Positions 46,007 through 56,426 are shown, counted from the first letter of the stretch. The stretch: DNA of 64,000 nt from an uncultured Dongia sp. (GCF_936916975.1 NZ_CAKZGO010000003.1:372001-436000), one strand, 5' to 3'. The notes: generated by a model not told the origin, from the sequence alone. Made by a program: numbers and translations.

Positions 46007-46663
46007 TCAGGCAGCTTGCCGGCTGCGTGACAACCAGTCGAGCAATTGATCCGTCGCCATCAGATAGACACCAATCTGCGCCAATTCATTGAGACCGACA
46101 TCGGTGGCGCCCGAAATGGCATCGGTCGCGAGCACCATGCGGAAATCGCGGTTGGCCGCAGCATACACGCTGGAGCGCGGCGAGGTGGAGAAATCAGTCC
46201 CGCAGATGACGATGGTGCTGATACCCAGCGCCTTCAGATGTTCCTCGACCGGGGTCTGGAAGAAGGCCGAGAGGCGCGGCTTGTAGCCGATCCATTCCTT
46301 GGGGCCGATCTCCTGCAGCTTGCCGTCGAGCAGCAATTCGGGTTCGATCCGTTGACCCGCTTCCGGCTTCAATTCATCGATCAGTTCGCAGCCCGAGGTA
46401 CCCGGCATGACGATACGCTGGCCGGATTCGATCTGCGCGCGATGGCAGAGATCCACATTGGACCCGTTGCAGCGATAGAGCCGCACCATGTGAACGATGG
46501 GGGCGCCCAATTGTCGGAAAGCCTGGGTGAGACGCTGCATCTGCGGCACGGCGGACATCGACCCACCGACAGTGGCCGGCCCATTGGGCAGGACAAAGTC
46601 GCGTTGTGCGTCGATGGTGATAAGGGCTACGCGATCACGTTCCGGCGAAAGATAATCTTGCAT
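46007..46663 (-). CDS. Isochorismatase-fold protein with Ser at the catalytic Cys position
   Basis: 218 residues of isochorismatase-like hydrolase fold. The catalytic Asp (D18 in LITIDAQRDF) and Lys (K128 in IGYKPRLSAF) are in place. The segment around residue 155 reads CGTDFSTSPRSSVYAAANRDF, where the related branch that I recall reads GCNFPNCPRTSIYEASERDF. Thus the nucleophilic Cys becomes S161. That leaves three readings: a hydrolase using another mechanism (as PhzD does with isochorismate), a serine nucleophile, or a binding protein. Upstream is a 316-bp gap to rarA. Confidence 0.85.
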   Translation of the reverse strand: MQDYLSPERDRVALITIDAQRDFVLPNGPATVGGSMSAVPQMQRLTQAFRQLGAPIVHMVRLYRCNGSNVDLCHRAQIESGQRIVMPGTSGCELIDELKPEAGQRIEPELLLDGKLQEIGPKEWIGYKPRLSAFFQTPVEEHLKALGISTIVICGTDFSTSPRSSVYAAANRDFRMVLATDAISGATDVGLNELAQIGVYLMATDQLLDWLSRSRQAA

Positions 46664-46979
46664 TCTGACAGCTCGCCTTTATCCAGCGGTTTGGCCGCCA
46701 CCACCCCGAATGCCTGCTGCGCCGCCTTATGGCTTTTGCTGCAGCGGAACATCCCCCATTGGGATTGCCCATCATTAGCTGGGCTTACTTCGCGGACCCT
46801 AACCAAGCCTATTTCAGGCGACAAGCCCTTCATCTTGCATGGCGAAGCCGCCTTCCATGCAGACCTTGCCCCTTGCGTTTTGGCATTGACCTGATCCCGG
46901 CTTCGACCTGCCGTTAACATTCGCGCGGCATAAACCACACAGCGAAAACTACACTGGCCGGTTTAGAGGCCGGATGCGT
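46664..46979. other. 316-bp gap between rarA and the isochorismatase-fold gene, no gene seen
   Basis: The interval has no convincing reading frame. A 103-codon minus frame would overlap the next gene's start and lacks a good ribosome-binding site. It is less GC-rich than its neighbours. In related alphaproteobacteria the fluoride exporter crcB often sits between rarA and rluC, so this may be a spot where a gene was lost or replaced (inference). Confidence 0.5.
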
Positions 46980-48311
46980 TCAAGCATCGTTCTCGTCGTC
47001 CGGCTTGTCGGCACCGGATTTCGGCTGCTGGCGTTTGGCACGCAGCTTCTCCCAATACTCCTGACGCTTGACCAGTTCGCGTTCGAAGCCACGCTCGACC
47101 GGCTTATAAAAGCGCTCGCGGCGCATGCCATCAGGAAAGTAGTTCTGACCTGAAAATCCGTCCTCGGCATCGTGGTCATAGGCATAGCCCGCGGAATAGC
47201 CCAGCTGCTGCATTAGCTTGGTGGGCGCATTGAGGATATGCTTGGGCGGCATCAACGAACCATGCAGCTTGGCCGCCTTGCGCACCGCGTTATAGGCCCG
47301 GTAGGCAGCGTTCGATTTGGGCGCGGTGCCGAGATAGATGACCGCCTGGGCGATCGCCAACTCGCCTTCCGGTGATCCCAGGCGCTTATAGGTATCCCAG
47401 GCAGCGAGCGCCTGCGTCAGTGCCTGCGGATCGGCAAGGCCGATATCCTCGGCGGCAAAGCGCACCAGGCGGCGGGCGATATAGAGCGGGTCCTCGCCGC
47501 CATCCAGCATGCGCGCGAACCAATAGAGCGCCGCATCGGTGTCCGATCCGCGGAGGGATTTGTGGAGTGCCGAGATGAGGTTGTAATGGCCTTCCTGCGC
47601 CTTGTCGTAAAGGGGTGCGCGACGCTGTACCGCCTGGCCAAGGCCGGCGGGATCGAGCAGCACGTCAGGCGGCAGGCGGAACAGCTCCTCGGCAAGGTTG
47701 AGGAGATAGCGGCCATCGCCATCGGCCATGTCGAGGAGAACGGCGCGGGCTGACTCATCCAACGGCAAGCGATAACCCATCAGGTCTTCGGCCCGGGCCA
47801 GCAGTAATTCCTCTGCGGCGACGTCCAGGCGATTGAGGACGAAGACCTGCGAGCGCGACAGCAAGGCGGCATTGAGTTCGAAAGACGGATTCTCGGTGGT
47901 GGCGCCCACCAGCACGATGGTGCCGTCTTCAACATAGGGCAGGAAGCCATCCTGCTGGGCCCGATTGAAGCGGTGGATTTCGTCGATGAAGAGCAGCGTC
48001 CCCTGCCCCATGCGGCGCCGGTCGCGCGCGGCTTCGAATATCTTGCGAAGATCTGCAACACCGGAGAAGACCGCCGAGAGCAGCTCAAAATGCAGGCTGA
48101 CGCCATCGGCCAGCAGCTTGGCCAGTGTGGTCTTGCCGCAGCCGGGCGGTCCCCAAAGGATCATCGACGAGACCTGGCCCGCGGCCAGCATGCGCGAGAT
48201 CGGGCCGTTGGGGCCGATGAGATGGTCCTGGCCGACGATGTCGCCCAGCTTCTGCGGGCGAAGTCGGTCGGCGAGCGGTCGCGGTGCCTGTGATTCGAAG
48301 AGACCGCTCAC
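46980..48311 (-). CDS. rarA: Replication-associated recombination protein A (RarA/MgsA)
   Basis: An AAA+ ATPase of the clamp-loader group that acts at stalled replication forks. The 443 residues include Walker A GPPGCGKTTLAKLLAD (about residues 54-69), Walker B LLFIDEIHRFNRAQQDG, sensor GATTENPSFELN, and the C-terminal tetramerisation domain with HKSLRGSDTDAALYWFARM and AYDHDAEDGFSGQNYFPD. The Lys-rich tail ends RQQPKSGADKPDDENDA. It lies 14 bp downstream of degQ on the same strand, so the two may be co-transcribed. Confidence 0.96.
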   Translation of the reverse strand: MSGLFESQAPRPLADRLRPQKLGDIVGQDHLIGPNGPISRMLAAGQVSSMILWGPPGCGKTTLAKLLADGVSLHFELLSAVFSGVADLRKIFEAARDRRRMGQGTLLFIDEIHRFNRAQQDGFLPYVEDGTIVLVGATTENPSFELNAALLSRSQVFVLNRLDVAAEELLLARAEDLMGYRLPLDESARAVLLDMADGDGRYLLNLAEELFRLPPDVLLDPAGLGQAVQRRAPLYDKAQEGHYNLISALHKSLRGSDTDAALYWFARMLDGGEDPLYIARRLVRFAAEDIGLADPQALTQALAAWDTYKRLGSPEGELAIAQAVIYLGTAPKSNAAYRAYNAVRKAAKLHGSLMPPKHILNAPTKLMQQLGYSAGYAYDHDAEDGFSGQNYFPDGMRRERFYKPVERGFERELVKRQEYWEKLRAKRQQPKSGADKPDDENDA

Positions 48312-48325
48312 TGCTGTGTCCCGCC

Positions 48326-49726
48326 CTAATCCAGATCGAAGGTCTTGGTCTTGCCACCACGATTAACGGTGATCGCCCAGGGTGCCGCGGTCGTTTCCAT
48401 CAGCGCGGCGAGATCGGCCACGGCCGCAATCTTGCTGTCGTTCACCTTCACAATGATGTCGCCGGATTCGAAGCCGACCCGGTCGGCGATGCTGCCGCGC
48501 TTGATCTTGGCAATGGCAACACCATCCCAGGCGTTGATGTTGAGGTCGTCGCCGGTGGCCGGCGACAGATCGACGATCAGCGCACCGGAGAGCGGCTGGC
48601 GGCCATCCAGCAGGGTTTCGTGAGGTGCGGGGTCTTCCGGCGGGGCGATGAGGTTGACCGAGATGTCAATCGGCTCGCCTTTGCGCGAGACATTGAGTGT
48701 CGCGGTCTGGCCGACCGGCAAGGTCGCCAGGCGGAAGCGCAGGCCTTCGGGATCCTCGACCTCGCGCCCATTGACGCCGAGGATGATGTCACCGGGTTTC
48801 AACCCGGCGCGCTCGGCAGGGCCCTTGGCATAAAGCTGCTGCACAACGACACCGATGGGGCGTGCGAGACCCAGGCTCTTGGCAATATCGACCGTGACCG
48901 CCTCACCCGCAGCACCGATCCAGGGGCGGATCAGTTTGCCGCCATTCCCCTCAGCATTGACGACCGCCGCCACCATGTTGCTGGGAATGGCAAAGCCGAT
49001 GCCGACCGACCCACCGTTCTTGGAAAAGATCGCCGTAGGTACGCCAACCAGCTTGCCATCCATGCCGATCAGGGCGCCGCCGGAGTTGCCGGGATTGATC
49101 GCAGCGTCCGTCTGAATGAAGTAGCCGAAATCGCCAATGCCGGTATTGGTGCGGGCAACACCGGAGACGATGCCTGACGTCACGGTCTGGCCGACACCGA
49201 ACGGATTGCCGATTGCCAGCACCAGATCGCCCACTTCAAGTTCGTCGGAATCGCGGATTGAGAGGATCGGCAACGCTTCGCCCTTGGTGTCGACTTTGAG
49301 CAAGGCAAGATCGAGGCGTTCCTCGGCAGCGATCACCTTGGCTTCGAACTCGCGCTTGTCATTGAGCACGACGCGGATTTGGTCGGCGCCCTTGATAACA
49401 TGGTTGTTGGTGACAATGAGGCCATCGGTGCGCACGATGACGCCGGAACCGAGCGAACCCTGCACGCGTTCCTTGGGTTGGCCGGACTTGAACTGGTCCC
49501 CGAAAAACTGGCGGAAAAACGGGTCGTCGAAGAAGGGCGACGTCGCGCGCTCCTTCACCACGGTCCGGGTATAGATGTTGACGACGGCCGGTGCTGCCGC
49601 CTTCACCAGCGGCGCGAAGGTGAGGTCGATCTGCGCCTGCGTGGTTGGCACGGTTTCCTGGGCGGCGACCGGCAGCGGCGACAGCGCCAGCAGCAAAGCG
49701 GGCAGAATGGCAAGAAGGGGCTTCAT
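48326..49726 (-). CDS. degQ: DegQ/DegP-family periplasmic serine protease
   Basis: 466 residues with a Sec signal (MKPLLAILPALLLALSPLPV, cleavage near VAA-QE). The trypsin-like domain carries H109 (TNNHVI), D139 (RLDLALL) and S215 (GNSGGALI). Two PDZ domains follow (about 260-360 and 375-465), with GLKPGDIILGVNGREV in the first and GFESGDIIVKVNDSKI in the second. It degrades or refolds misfolded envelope proteins. The start at 49726 gives the clean signal peptide; a further upstream start at 49774 would spoil it. Transcription begins beyond the rplQ terminator. Confidence 0.95.
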   Translation of the reverse strand: MKPLLAILPALLLALSPLPVAAQETVPTTQAQIDLTFAPLVKAAAPAVVNIYTRTVVKERATSPFFDDPFFRQFFGDQFKSGQPKERVQGSLGSGVIVRTDGLIVTNNHVIKGADQIRVVLNDKREFEAKVIAAEERLDLALLKVDTKGEALPILSIRDSDELEVGDLVLAIGNPFGVGQTVTSGIVSGVARTNTGIGDFGYFIQTDAAINPGNSGGALIGMDGKLVGVPTAIFSKNGGSVGIGFAIPSNMVAAVVNAEGNGGKLIRPWIGAAGEAVTVDIAKSLGLARPIGVVVQQLYAKGPAERAGLKPGDIILGVNGREVEDPEGLRFRLATLPVGQTATLNVSRKGEPIDISVNLIAPPEDPAPHETLLDGRQPLSGALIVDLSPATGDDLNINAWDGVAIAKIKRGSIADRVGFESGDIIVKVNDSKIAAVADLAALMETTAAPWAITVNRGGKTKTFDLD

Positions 49727-49785
49727 GGCGAAATCCGATATCCTCGCTGCAGGTCTGTCTATCTGTTCGATCAACAGATGATAGC

Positions 49786-49811
49786 AAAAAGGGCGGCCGA
49801 CAAGGCCGCCC
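49786..49811 (-). terminator. Intrinsic terminator after rplQ
   Basis: On the minus strand GGGCGGCC-TTGTC-GGCCGCCC forms a perfect 8-bp GC stem with a 5-nt loop, followed by TTTTT. It lies about 40 bp after the rplQ stop and before degQ, and ends the S10-spc-alpha cluster. Confidence 0.93.
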
Positions 49812-49852
49812 TTCGCATTTCCTGTGGCCGTAGCCTCAGCCGCCCTGCGGAT

Positions 49853-50275
49853 TTAAGCCGCGGCGTCTTCAGTCCCGGCATTCTGCTTGGGGCCTGAATC
49901 CTGGCCCTTGGCGGCGACGTCGCGATCGACGAACTCGATCACGGCCATCGGCGCCATGTCGCCGTGACGGAAGCCAGCCTTCAGGACACGGGTGTAGCCG
50001 CCAGCACGGGTCTTGTAGCGTGTGGCCAGAACCGTCATGAGCTTTTCAACCAGCGCTTCGTTCTGCAGCTGGGCGATCAACAGGCGACGGTTGGCGAGGC
50101 CACCCTTCTTGCCCTTGGTGATCAGGCCTTCGACGATCGGGCGCAGGTCCTTGGCCTTGGGCAGCGTGGTGGTGATCTGCTCGTGCTTGATCAGCGCCTG
50201 AGACAGATTCATAAACAGCGCCTTGCGGTGGCTGCTGGTGCGGTTAAGTTTACGGCCGCTCATACCATGACGCAT
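49853..50275 (-). CDS. rplQ: 50S ribosomal protein L17
   Basis: 140 residues. L17 sits near the peptide exit tunnel of the large subunit. The N-terminal [20 protein letters not shown] is diagnostic, followed by [23 protein letters not shown] and the Arg-rich [22 protein letters not shown]-terminal Ala-rich tail (GTEDAAA) is a common alphaproteobacterial extra. Last gene of the cluster, 182 bp after rpoA, which holds a hairpin. Confidence 0.98.
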   Translation of the reverse strand: MRHGMSGRKLNRTSSHRKALFMNLSQALIKHEQITTTLPKAKDLRPIVEGLITKGKKGGLANRRLLIAQLQNEALVEKLMTVLATRYKTRAGGYTRVLKAGFRHGDMAPMAVIEFVDRDVAAKGQDSGPKQNAGTEDAAA

Positions 50276-50415
50276 TGTCGTGCTCCTTCAGTCTGGCCTG
50301 CGACGTCGTGCCGGCGAGTGCCTCGGCGGCTGTCGTAGATCCGATGGCAATCCCAAATCCGGCGCAAGAACACATCTCAGGCACGGCAGGGGCGGGTCAC
50401 CATGACCCTAAGCTA

Positions 50416-50445
50416 GCAACGACCGGCAGTAGCGCCGATCGTTGC
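50416..50445. other. Hairpin between rpoA and rplQ
   Basis: GCAACGA-C-CGGC and GCCG-A-TCGTTGC form a 12-bp stem with one mismatch (G-T pairable in RNA) around AGTAGC. In minus-strand RNA it follows the rpoA stop by 13 nt. There is no T-run, so it may be a processing or stability element rather than a terminator. Confidence 0.55.
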
Positions 50446-50457
50446 CAATTCAGAAAA

Positions 50458-51471
50458 TCAATACGGCTCGTCGAGACGGCGGGCCAGGTCTTCGATGTTC
50501 TCTGGCGGCCAGTTCGGAATTTCCATGCCGAGATGGAGACCCATCTGCGCCAGGACTTCCTTGATCTCGTTCAAAGACTTGCGGCCGAAATTCGGCGTGC
50601 GGAGCATTTCGGCTTCGGTCTTCTGCACGAGATCGCCGATATAGACGATGTTGTCGTTCTTCAGGCAATTGGCCGAGCGGACCGAGAGCTCGAGCTCGTC
50701 GACCTTGCGCAGCAGGTTGCGGTTGAACGGCGGTTCGGAGGTGGCGACTTCGGCAACGGCCTGGGTCGGCTCTTCGAAATTGATGAACAGCTGCAGCTGG
50801 TCCTGGAGGATGCGCGCGGCGATGGCCAGCGAATCTTCCGGGGTCACGGCGCCGTTGGTCTCGATCGTCAGCGACAGGCGGTCATAATCGGTGACCTGGC
50901 CGACGCGGCTGTTGTCGATCTTGTAGGAGACCTTCTTGACCGGCGAGAAAATGGCATCGACCGGGATGAGGCCGATCGGCGCGTCTTCAGGACGGTTGTT
51001 GGAAGCGGGCACATAGCCTTTGCCGGATTCGACGGTGAATTCCATCGAGAGGTTGGCGCCCTGATCGAGGGTGCACAGCACCAGATCCGGGTTCAGCACT
51101 TCGATGTCATGGCCGACTTCGATCTGGCCGGCCTTCACTTCGCCCGGGCCCTGGGCCTTGAGGCGCATGCGCTTCGGACCGTCGCCACCCATGCGAAGCG
51201 CGATCTGCTTCACATTGAGGACGATGTCGGTGACGTCTTCGCGGACACCGGGGATCGAGCTGAACTCATGCAGCACGCCGTCGACGTGGATCGCGGTCAC
51301 GGCGGCGCCCTGCAACGAGGACAGCAGCACGCGACGCAGCGCGTTACCAAGCGTCAGGCCGAAGCCGCGCTCAAGCGGTTCCATCACCAAGGTGCCGCCG
51401 CGCTTGGCGTCGGTACCACCGTCGAACTTCTTGTTCGGCTTAATCAACTCGGTCCAGTTCTTCTGAATCAC
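50458..51471 (-). CDS. rpoA: DNA-directed RNA polymerase alpha subunit
   Basis: 337 residues. The N-terminal domain (about 1-230) drives assembly of the polymerase: [19 protein letters not shown] and [10 protein letters not shown]-type segments. The C-terminal domain (about 245-337) binds UP elements and activators, with [21 protein letters not shown]. The start is GTG 51471 ([13 protein letters not shown], as in other alphaproteobacteria), with AAAGGA 10 nt upstream; a further upstream in-frame ATG at 51501 is less likely. Confidence 0.98.
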   Translation of the reverse strand: MIQKNWTELIKPNKKFDGGTDAKRGGTLVMEPLERGFGLTLGNALRRVLLSSLQGAAVTAIHVDGVLHEFSSIPGVREDVTDIVLNVKQIALRMGGDGPKRMRLKAQGPGEVKAGQIEVGHDIEVLNPDLVLCTLDQGANLSMEFTVESGKGYVPASNNRPEDAPIGLIPVDAIFSPVKKVSYKIDNSRVGQVTDYDRLSLTIETNGAVTPEDSLAIAARILQDQLQLFINFEEPTQAVAEVATSEPPFNRNLLRKVDELELSVRSANCLKNDNIVYIGDLVQKTEAEMLRTPNFGRKSLNEIKEVLAQMGLHLGMEIPNWPPENIEDLARRLDEPY

Positions 51472-51557
51472 GATGTCAGTCCTTTCATAGCCGGCCGACA
51501 ACCATTCTGTCGTTGCGGTCCGGAGATCCGATAATAAGTGGCCTTAAAACGCGTGTG

Positions 51558-51578
51558 GCGGGAAGCATCGCTTCCCGC
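51558..51578. other. Strong hairpin between rpsK and rpoA
   Basis: GCGGGAAGC-ATC-GCTTCCCGC is a perfect 9-bp stem with a triloop. It lies in the 155-bp gap between rpsK and rpoA. On the minus strand TTTT follows only after several bases, so termination would be weak. A partial attenuator or RNase processing site is possible. Confidence 0.55.
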
Positions 51579-51626
51579 GCACGTCGCAAATGGTGCCGGC
51601 AGAAAAGCGCCGGAACCGAATTCTGG

Positions 51627-52031
51627 TCAGACGCGGCGGCGCTTCGGCGGGCGGCAGCCGTTATGCGGGATCGGCGTCACGTCGCGGATCGAGGTGATGG
51701 TGAAGCCGGCGGCCTGGAGGGCACGCAGCGCGCTTTCACGGCCCGAACCCGGACCCTTCACTTCGACTTCGAGCGTCTTCACGCCATGTTCCATCGCCTT
51801 CTTGGAAGCCGAATCGGCGGCGACCTGGGCGGCGTACGGGGTCGATTTGCGCGAGCCCTTGAAACCGGACGCGCCGGACGAAGCCCAGGCGACCGTGTTG
51901 CCCTGATCATCGGTGATGGTGATCATGGTGTTGTTGAAGCTTGCGTTCACATGGGCGATGCCCGACGTGATGTTCTTGCGTTCGCGCTTACGTACGCGGG
52001 CGCCGGGTGCGGCTGCTGCAGCTTTCGCCAT
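51627..52031 (-). CDS. rpsK: 30S ribosomal protein S11
   Basis: 134 residues. Part of the platform of the small subunit, next to the mRNA exit. [35 protein letters not shown] and the C-terminal [14 protein letters not shown] are the standard signatures. The N-terminus is slightly longer ([16 protein letters not shown]) than in E. coli. Second gene of the alpha operon, 60 bp after rpsM. Confidence 0.99.
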   Translation of the reverse strand: MAKAAAAAPGARVRKRERKNITSGIAHVNASFNNTMITITDDQGNTVAWASSGASGFKGSRKSTPYAAQVAADSASKKAMEHGVKTLEVEVKGPGSGRESALRALQAAGFTITSIRDVTPIPHNGCRPPKRRRV

Positions 52032-52091
52032 TTTATCGTCCGTTCCTTGAGCAAAATGCAGCGGCCGGGAAGCGGCCGCAGCACATCTAAA

Positions 52092-52469
52092 TTACTTCGT
52101 CGCCTGCTTCTTGCCGGCGATGGCAACGGCCTTGCCCTTGCGGGTGCGGGCGTTGGTATGGGTGCGCTGACCGTGGACCGGCAGGCCCTTGCGATGACGC
52201 AGGCCGCGATAGCAGCCGAGATCCATCAGACGCTTAATGTTGATGGCAACCTGGCGGCGCAAATCGCCCTCGACCATGTAATCCTGGTCGATGGTTTCAC
52301 GGATCTTACCGACTTCGGCGTCGGTCAGCTGATGCACGCGACGCTCGGCGGGAATGCCGACCTTCGTGCAGATCTCGCTGGCCTTCTTGGGGCCGATGCC
52401 AGTGATATAGGTCAGGGCGATGATCACCCGCTTCTGGGTCGGAATGTTCACGCCAGCAATACGCGCCAC
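52092..52469 (-). CDS. rpsM: 30S ribosomal protein S13
   Basis: 125 residues. S13 forms the head of the small subunit and contacts the large subunit and P-site t[37 protein letters not shown] and [20 protein letters not shown] identify it. The start is GTG 52469 with TAAGGAGA ahead; the frame is open 11 codons upstream but that start has no site. First gene of the alpha operon, behind its own promoter. Confidence 0.98.
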   Translation of the reverse strand: MARIAGVNIPTQKRVIIALTYITGIGPKKASEICTKVGIPAERRVHQLTDAEVGKIRETIDQDYMVEGDLRRQVAINIKRLMDLGCYRGLRHRKGLPVHGQRTHTNARTRKGKAVAIAGKKQATK

Positions 52470-52553
52470 GTCGGCTCTCCTTAAATCATGCGATAAACGC
52501 AAGTCGAAACGCCCGAAAACCCTGGGTTCGCCGGGGGTGTCGAGAAGGCGCGC

Positions 52554-52581
52554 ATTATATGGCGAAATGCCCGCCCGTCAA
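52554..52581 (-). promoter_or_regulatory. Near-consensus sigma-70 promoter of the alpha operon
   Basis: On the minus strand TTGACG (52576-52581), 16-bp spacer, then a perfect TATAAT (52554-52559). It lies 85 bp upstream of the rpsM start in a 163-bp gap after adk, placing the transcription start near 52547. The match is close to ideal, so rpsM-rpsK-rpoA-rplQ can be transcribed apart from secY-adk. Confidence 0.8.
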
Positions 52582-52632
52582 CCTCTGGTCCGCCTTTCCA
52601 GCGATTCCAGATTTTCGCTTTAAATCAGAGCC

Positions 52633-53285
52633 TTAGGCTTTGATTTTCGTTAACACTTGTTCGATCGCGGTGGTGACTTCATCAAGTTCCGCCATGCCGT
52701 CCACCTGATGCAGCAACCCCTTGCCTTTGTAATAGGGCAGAATCGGGGCTGTCTGCTGGCGATAGGCGACCAGCCTGGCTTTTACCGTTTCGGCATTGTC
52801 GTCCTTGCGGCGGGTGAAGTCGGTCCCCCCGCAGGAATCGCACACGCCGGCGACTTTCGGTTTCTGAAACGTATCGTGATAGCCGGCGCCGCATTTGGCA
52901 CAGGCATAGCGGCCGGAGATGCGCTCAACCAGCGCTGCCTCATCCACCGCGAGTTCAATGACGCCGTCGATCTTGGCGTTGTGCTTGGCCAGCATCGAAT
53001 CCAAGGCAGTGGCCTGGCCTTCGGTGCGGGGAAAGCCGTCAAGGACGAAGCCGTCCTTGCAGTCTGGCTGCTCGATGCGCTTCTCGATCATGCTGATGAC
53101 GATGGCGTCGGGCATGAGCTGGCCGGCATCCATCACCTGCTTGGCCTGGGCGCCCAAAGCAGAACCTGATGCAACCTCGGCGCGGAGCATATCTCCGGTC
53201 GAGAGCTGGATCAGGTGATGTCGGTCGAATAATCGCTTTGCTTGCGTACCCTTGCCCGCCCCCGGCGGCCCCAGCAGGATCAATT

Positions 53286-53289
<4 letters not shown>
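52633..53289 (-). CDS. adk: Adenylate kinase with zinc-binding lid
   Basis: Converts ATP and AMP to 2 ADP. The 218 residues have the P-loop GPPGAGKGT (residues 7-15), the NMP-binding STGDMLRAEVA, FVLDGFPRT, and a LID domain with two cysteine pairs (CAKC at about 131-134, CDSC at about 150-153) that bind a structural zinc. Many alphaproteobacterial and Gram-positive enzymes share this lid; E. coli lacks it. Its ATG overlaps the secY stop (ATGA). An inverted repeat around its stop codon (52623-52645) may slow transcription. Confidence 0.98.
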
Positions 53290-54635
<1,346 letters not shown>

Positions 54636-54705
54636 CAGTTACCCTTCGGCGCGTCGGTGCAATAGTGACGCTATGACGTCAGTGCGGTGTTTGAGGTATT
54701 TAGTC

Positions 54706-54744
54706 ATCAGGCCCCCGCATTGCATCGGGGGCCTGATTATTTTT
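54706..54744 (+). terminator. Terminator-shaped hairpin between rplO and secY, T-run on the antisense strand
   Basis: ATCAGGCCCCCG-CATTGCAT-CGGGGGCCTGAT is a perfect 12-bp stem with an 8-nt loop. The T-rich tail (TATTTTT, to 54744) is on the plus strand, so the element would stop transcription running antisense to the operon. For the minus-strand operon the hairpin is followed by GACTAAA and has no T-run. A bidirectional or attenuating effect cannot be excluded. Confidence 0.65.
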
Positions 54745-54758
54745 GAGCGGGCGTAACT

Positions 54759-55250
54759 TTAAGCCGCCGCGCCTTCGACCTTGGGTTTCTTGGGAGCCTT
54801 TACGACCACCGTACCGCCCGCCTTCTCGACCGCTTCGATCGCCGCCTTGGAGGCGCCGACGACCGTGATGTTGAGCTTGGTCTTCAATTCGCCCTTGGCC
54901 AGCAGACGGACACCGTCGCGGACCCGGCCGATGAGACCGGCAGCCTTCAGCACCTTGCCGTTGACCGGCTTGGTGGCATCCAGACGCTTGGCATCGATCG
55001 CGTCCTGTAGTGAACCGAGGTTCACCACGGCGAAGTCGAGGCGGAAGATGTTGTTGAAGCCGCGCTTCGGCAGACGCCGATAGAGCGGCATCTGGCCACC
55101 TTCGAAACCATTGATCGAGACGCCCGAACGCGCGGTCTGGCCCTTGCCACCCTTGCCCGAGGTCTTGCCTTTGGTCGAGCCGATACCGCGGCCGACACGG
55201 ATGCGCTTCTTGCGGGCACCCGGATTGTCTGAAAGCTCATGCAGCTTCAT
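54759..55250 (-). CDS. rplO: 50S ribosomal protein L15
   Basis: 163 residues. An elongated early-assembling protein of the large subunit. [20 protein letters not shown], the glycine-rich [20 protein letters not shown] and [17 protein letters not shown] identify it. The C-terminus extends with a Lys/Pro/Ala tail ([13 protein letters not shown]). 11 bp after rpmD. Confidence 0.99.
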   Translation of the reverse strand: MKLHELSDNPGARKKRIRVGRGIGSTKGKTSGKGGKGQTARSGVSINGFEGGQMPLYRRLPKRGFNNIFRLDFAVVNLGSLQDAIDAKRLDATKPVNGKVLKAAGLIGRVRDGVRLLAKGELKTKLNITVVGASKAAIEAVEKAGGTVVVKAPKKPKVEGAAA

Positions 55251-55261
55251 GGGACTGTTCC

Positions 55262-55447
55262 TTACTTCGCCGGTTCGATCAGCAGCAGATGTTGCACCTT
55301 GCGCAACATGCCGCGGACCGACGGGGTATCGTCGACTTCGCGTGTGCGGTTCATCTTGTCGAGACCGAGGGCCTTCAGCGTACCAACCTGGTCGGCCGGA
55401 CGGCCGATGCTGCTCCCGATCTGCGTGACTTTGACTTTACCAGCCAT
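55262..55447 (-). CDS. rpmD: 50S ribosomal protein L30
   Basis: 61 residues. Small beta-alpha protein on the large subunit surface. [24 protein letters not shown] and [15 protein letters not shown] are the family pattern. ATG 55447 follows GGGAG; an earlier frame start 22 codons upstream would overlap rpsE and is rejected. L30 is lacking in some bacterial lineages, so its presence is informative. Confidence 0.97.
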   Translation of the reverse strand: MAGKVKVTQIGSSIGRPADQVGTLKALGLDKMNRTREVDDTPSVRGMLRKVQHLLLIEPAK

Positions 55448-55475
55448 GTTCTTAACTCCCTTGCCCGAGGCGCGC

Positions 55476-56045
55476 TTATTCGCGCGCTTCGGCGGCGGCA
55501 TCCTTGCGGCCAATCACGTCGCTCACCTTCTTGCCGCGGCGGGCAGCCACGGAACGGGGCGAGGAGCAATGATTGAGCGCGTCGAAAGCGGCGCGGATCA
55601 TGTTGTGCGGGTTGGACGTACCGACCGACTTCGCCACGACGTCATTGACGCCCAAGGCTTCGAAGATGGCACGGACCGGACCGCCGGCGATGATGCCGGT
55701 ACCGGCATCGGCAGCGCGCAACACGACACGGCCGGCACCGTAATGGCCGGTCACGTCATGGTGCAATGTGCGGCCTTCACGCAATGCAACGCGAATCATG
55801 CCGCGCTTGGCATGTTCGGTCGCCTTGCGGATGGCTTCCGGCACTTCGCGCGCCTTGCCGGCGCCGTGGCCGACGCGGCCCTTGCCGTCACCGACGACAA
55901 CGATCGCAGCGAAGCCAAAACGCTTACCGCCCTTCACCACCTTTGCAACACGGTTGATACCGACGAGCTTTTCGATGAGCTCAACCTCGGTATCCCGATC
56001 ACGGCGCTCGCGGTCGCGGCGCTCGCTCTTTGCTGGTTTGGCCAT
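55476..56045 (-). CDS. rpsE: 30S ribosomal protein S5
   Basis: 189 residues. Needed for decoding accuracy and for head-body contact in the small subunit. The dsRBD-like half has [27 protein letters not shown], and the second half [30 protein letters not shown]. The N-terminus is Lys/Arg/Glu-rich ([16 protein letters not shown]). 19 bp after rplR. Confidence 0.99.
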   Translation of the reverse strand: MAKPAKSERRDRERRDRDTEVELIEKLVGINRVAKVVKGGKRFGFAAIVVVGDGKGRVGHGAGKAREVPEAIRKATEHAKRGMIRVALREGRTLHHDVTGHYGAGRVVLRAADAGTGIIAGGPVRAIFEALGVNDVVAKSVGTSNPHNMIRAAFDALNHCSSPRSVAARRGKKVSDVIGRKDAAAEARE

Positions 56046-56063
56046 AGTTTTCAGGTCCCTTCC

Positions 56064-56426
56064 TTAGAACGCCAGCCCGGCTTCGCGGGCAGCGTCGGCC
56101 AGGGCCTTGACCCGACCGTGGTAAATGTAACCGCCGCGATCAAAGACGACTTCCTTGATGCCCTTCGACACAGCGCGTTCGGCAATGAGTTTCCCCACGG
56201 CCTTGGCGGCATCGATATTGGCGCCGGTCTTGAGCTTGCCCTTGAGTTCCTTGTCCACCGTCGACGCGGCGGCAAGCGTGCTGCCGTTCACGTCATCGAT
56301 GATCTGAACATAGATGTGCAGGCCCGAACGGAACACCGACAAACGCGGGCGCCCGATCGACTTGTTCCGGAGCGAGGTCCGGACGCGCGCCCTGCGGCGC
56401 TCGAAAAGTTCTTTCGTTTTCGACAT
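56064..56426 (-). CDS. rplR: 50S ribosomal protein L18
   Basis: 120 residues. Binds 5S rRNA in the central protuberance. [41 protein letters not shown] and the C-terminal [19 protein letters not shown] match the family. 10 bp after rplF. Confidence 0.98.
   Translation of the reverse strand: MSKTKELFERRRARVRTSLRNKSIGRPRLSVFRSGLHIYVQIIDDVNGSTLAAASTVDKELKGKLKTGANIDAAKAVGKLIAERAVSKGIKEVVFDRGGYIYHGRVKALADAAREAGLAF

Noticed and set aside
46729-46917. 62-codon plus frame in the rarA gap.
   Set aside because: No ribosome-binding site and no recognisable sequence features.
46627-46938. 103-codon minus frame upstream of the isochorismatase-fold gene.
   Set aside because: Starts with GTG, has no good ribosome-binding site and overlaps a better-supported start.
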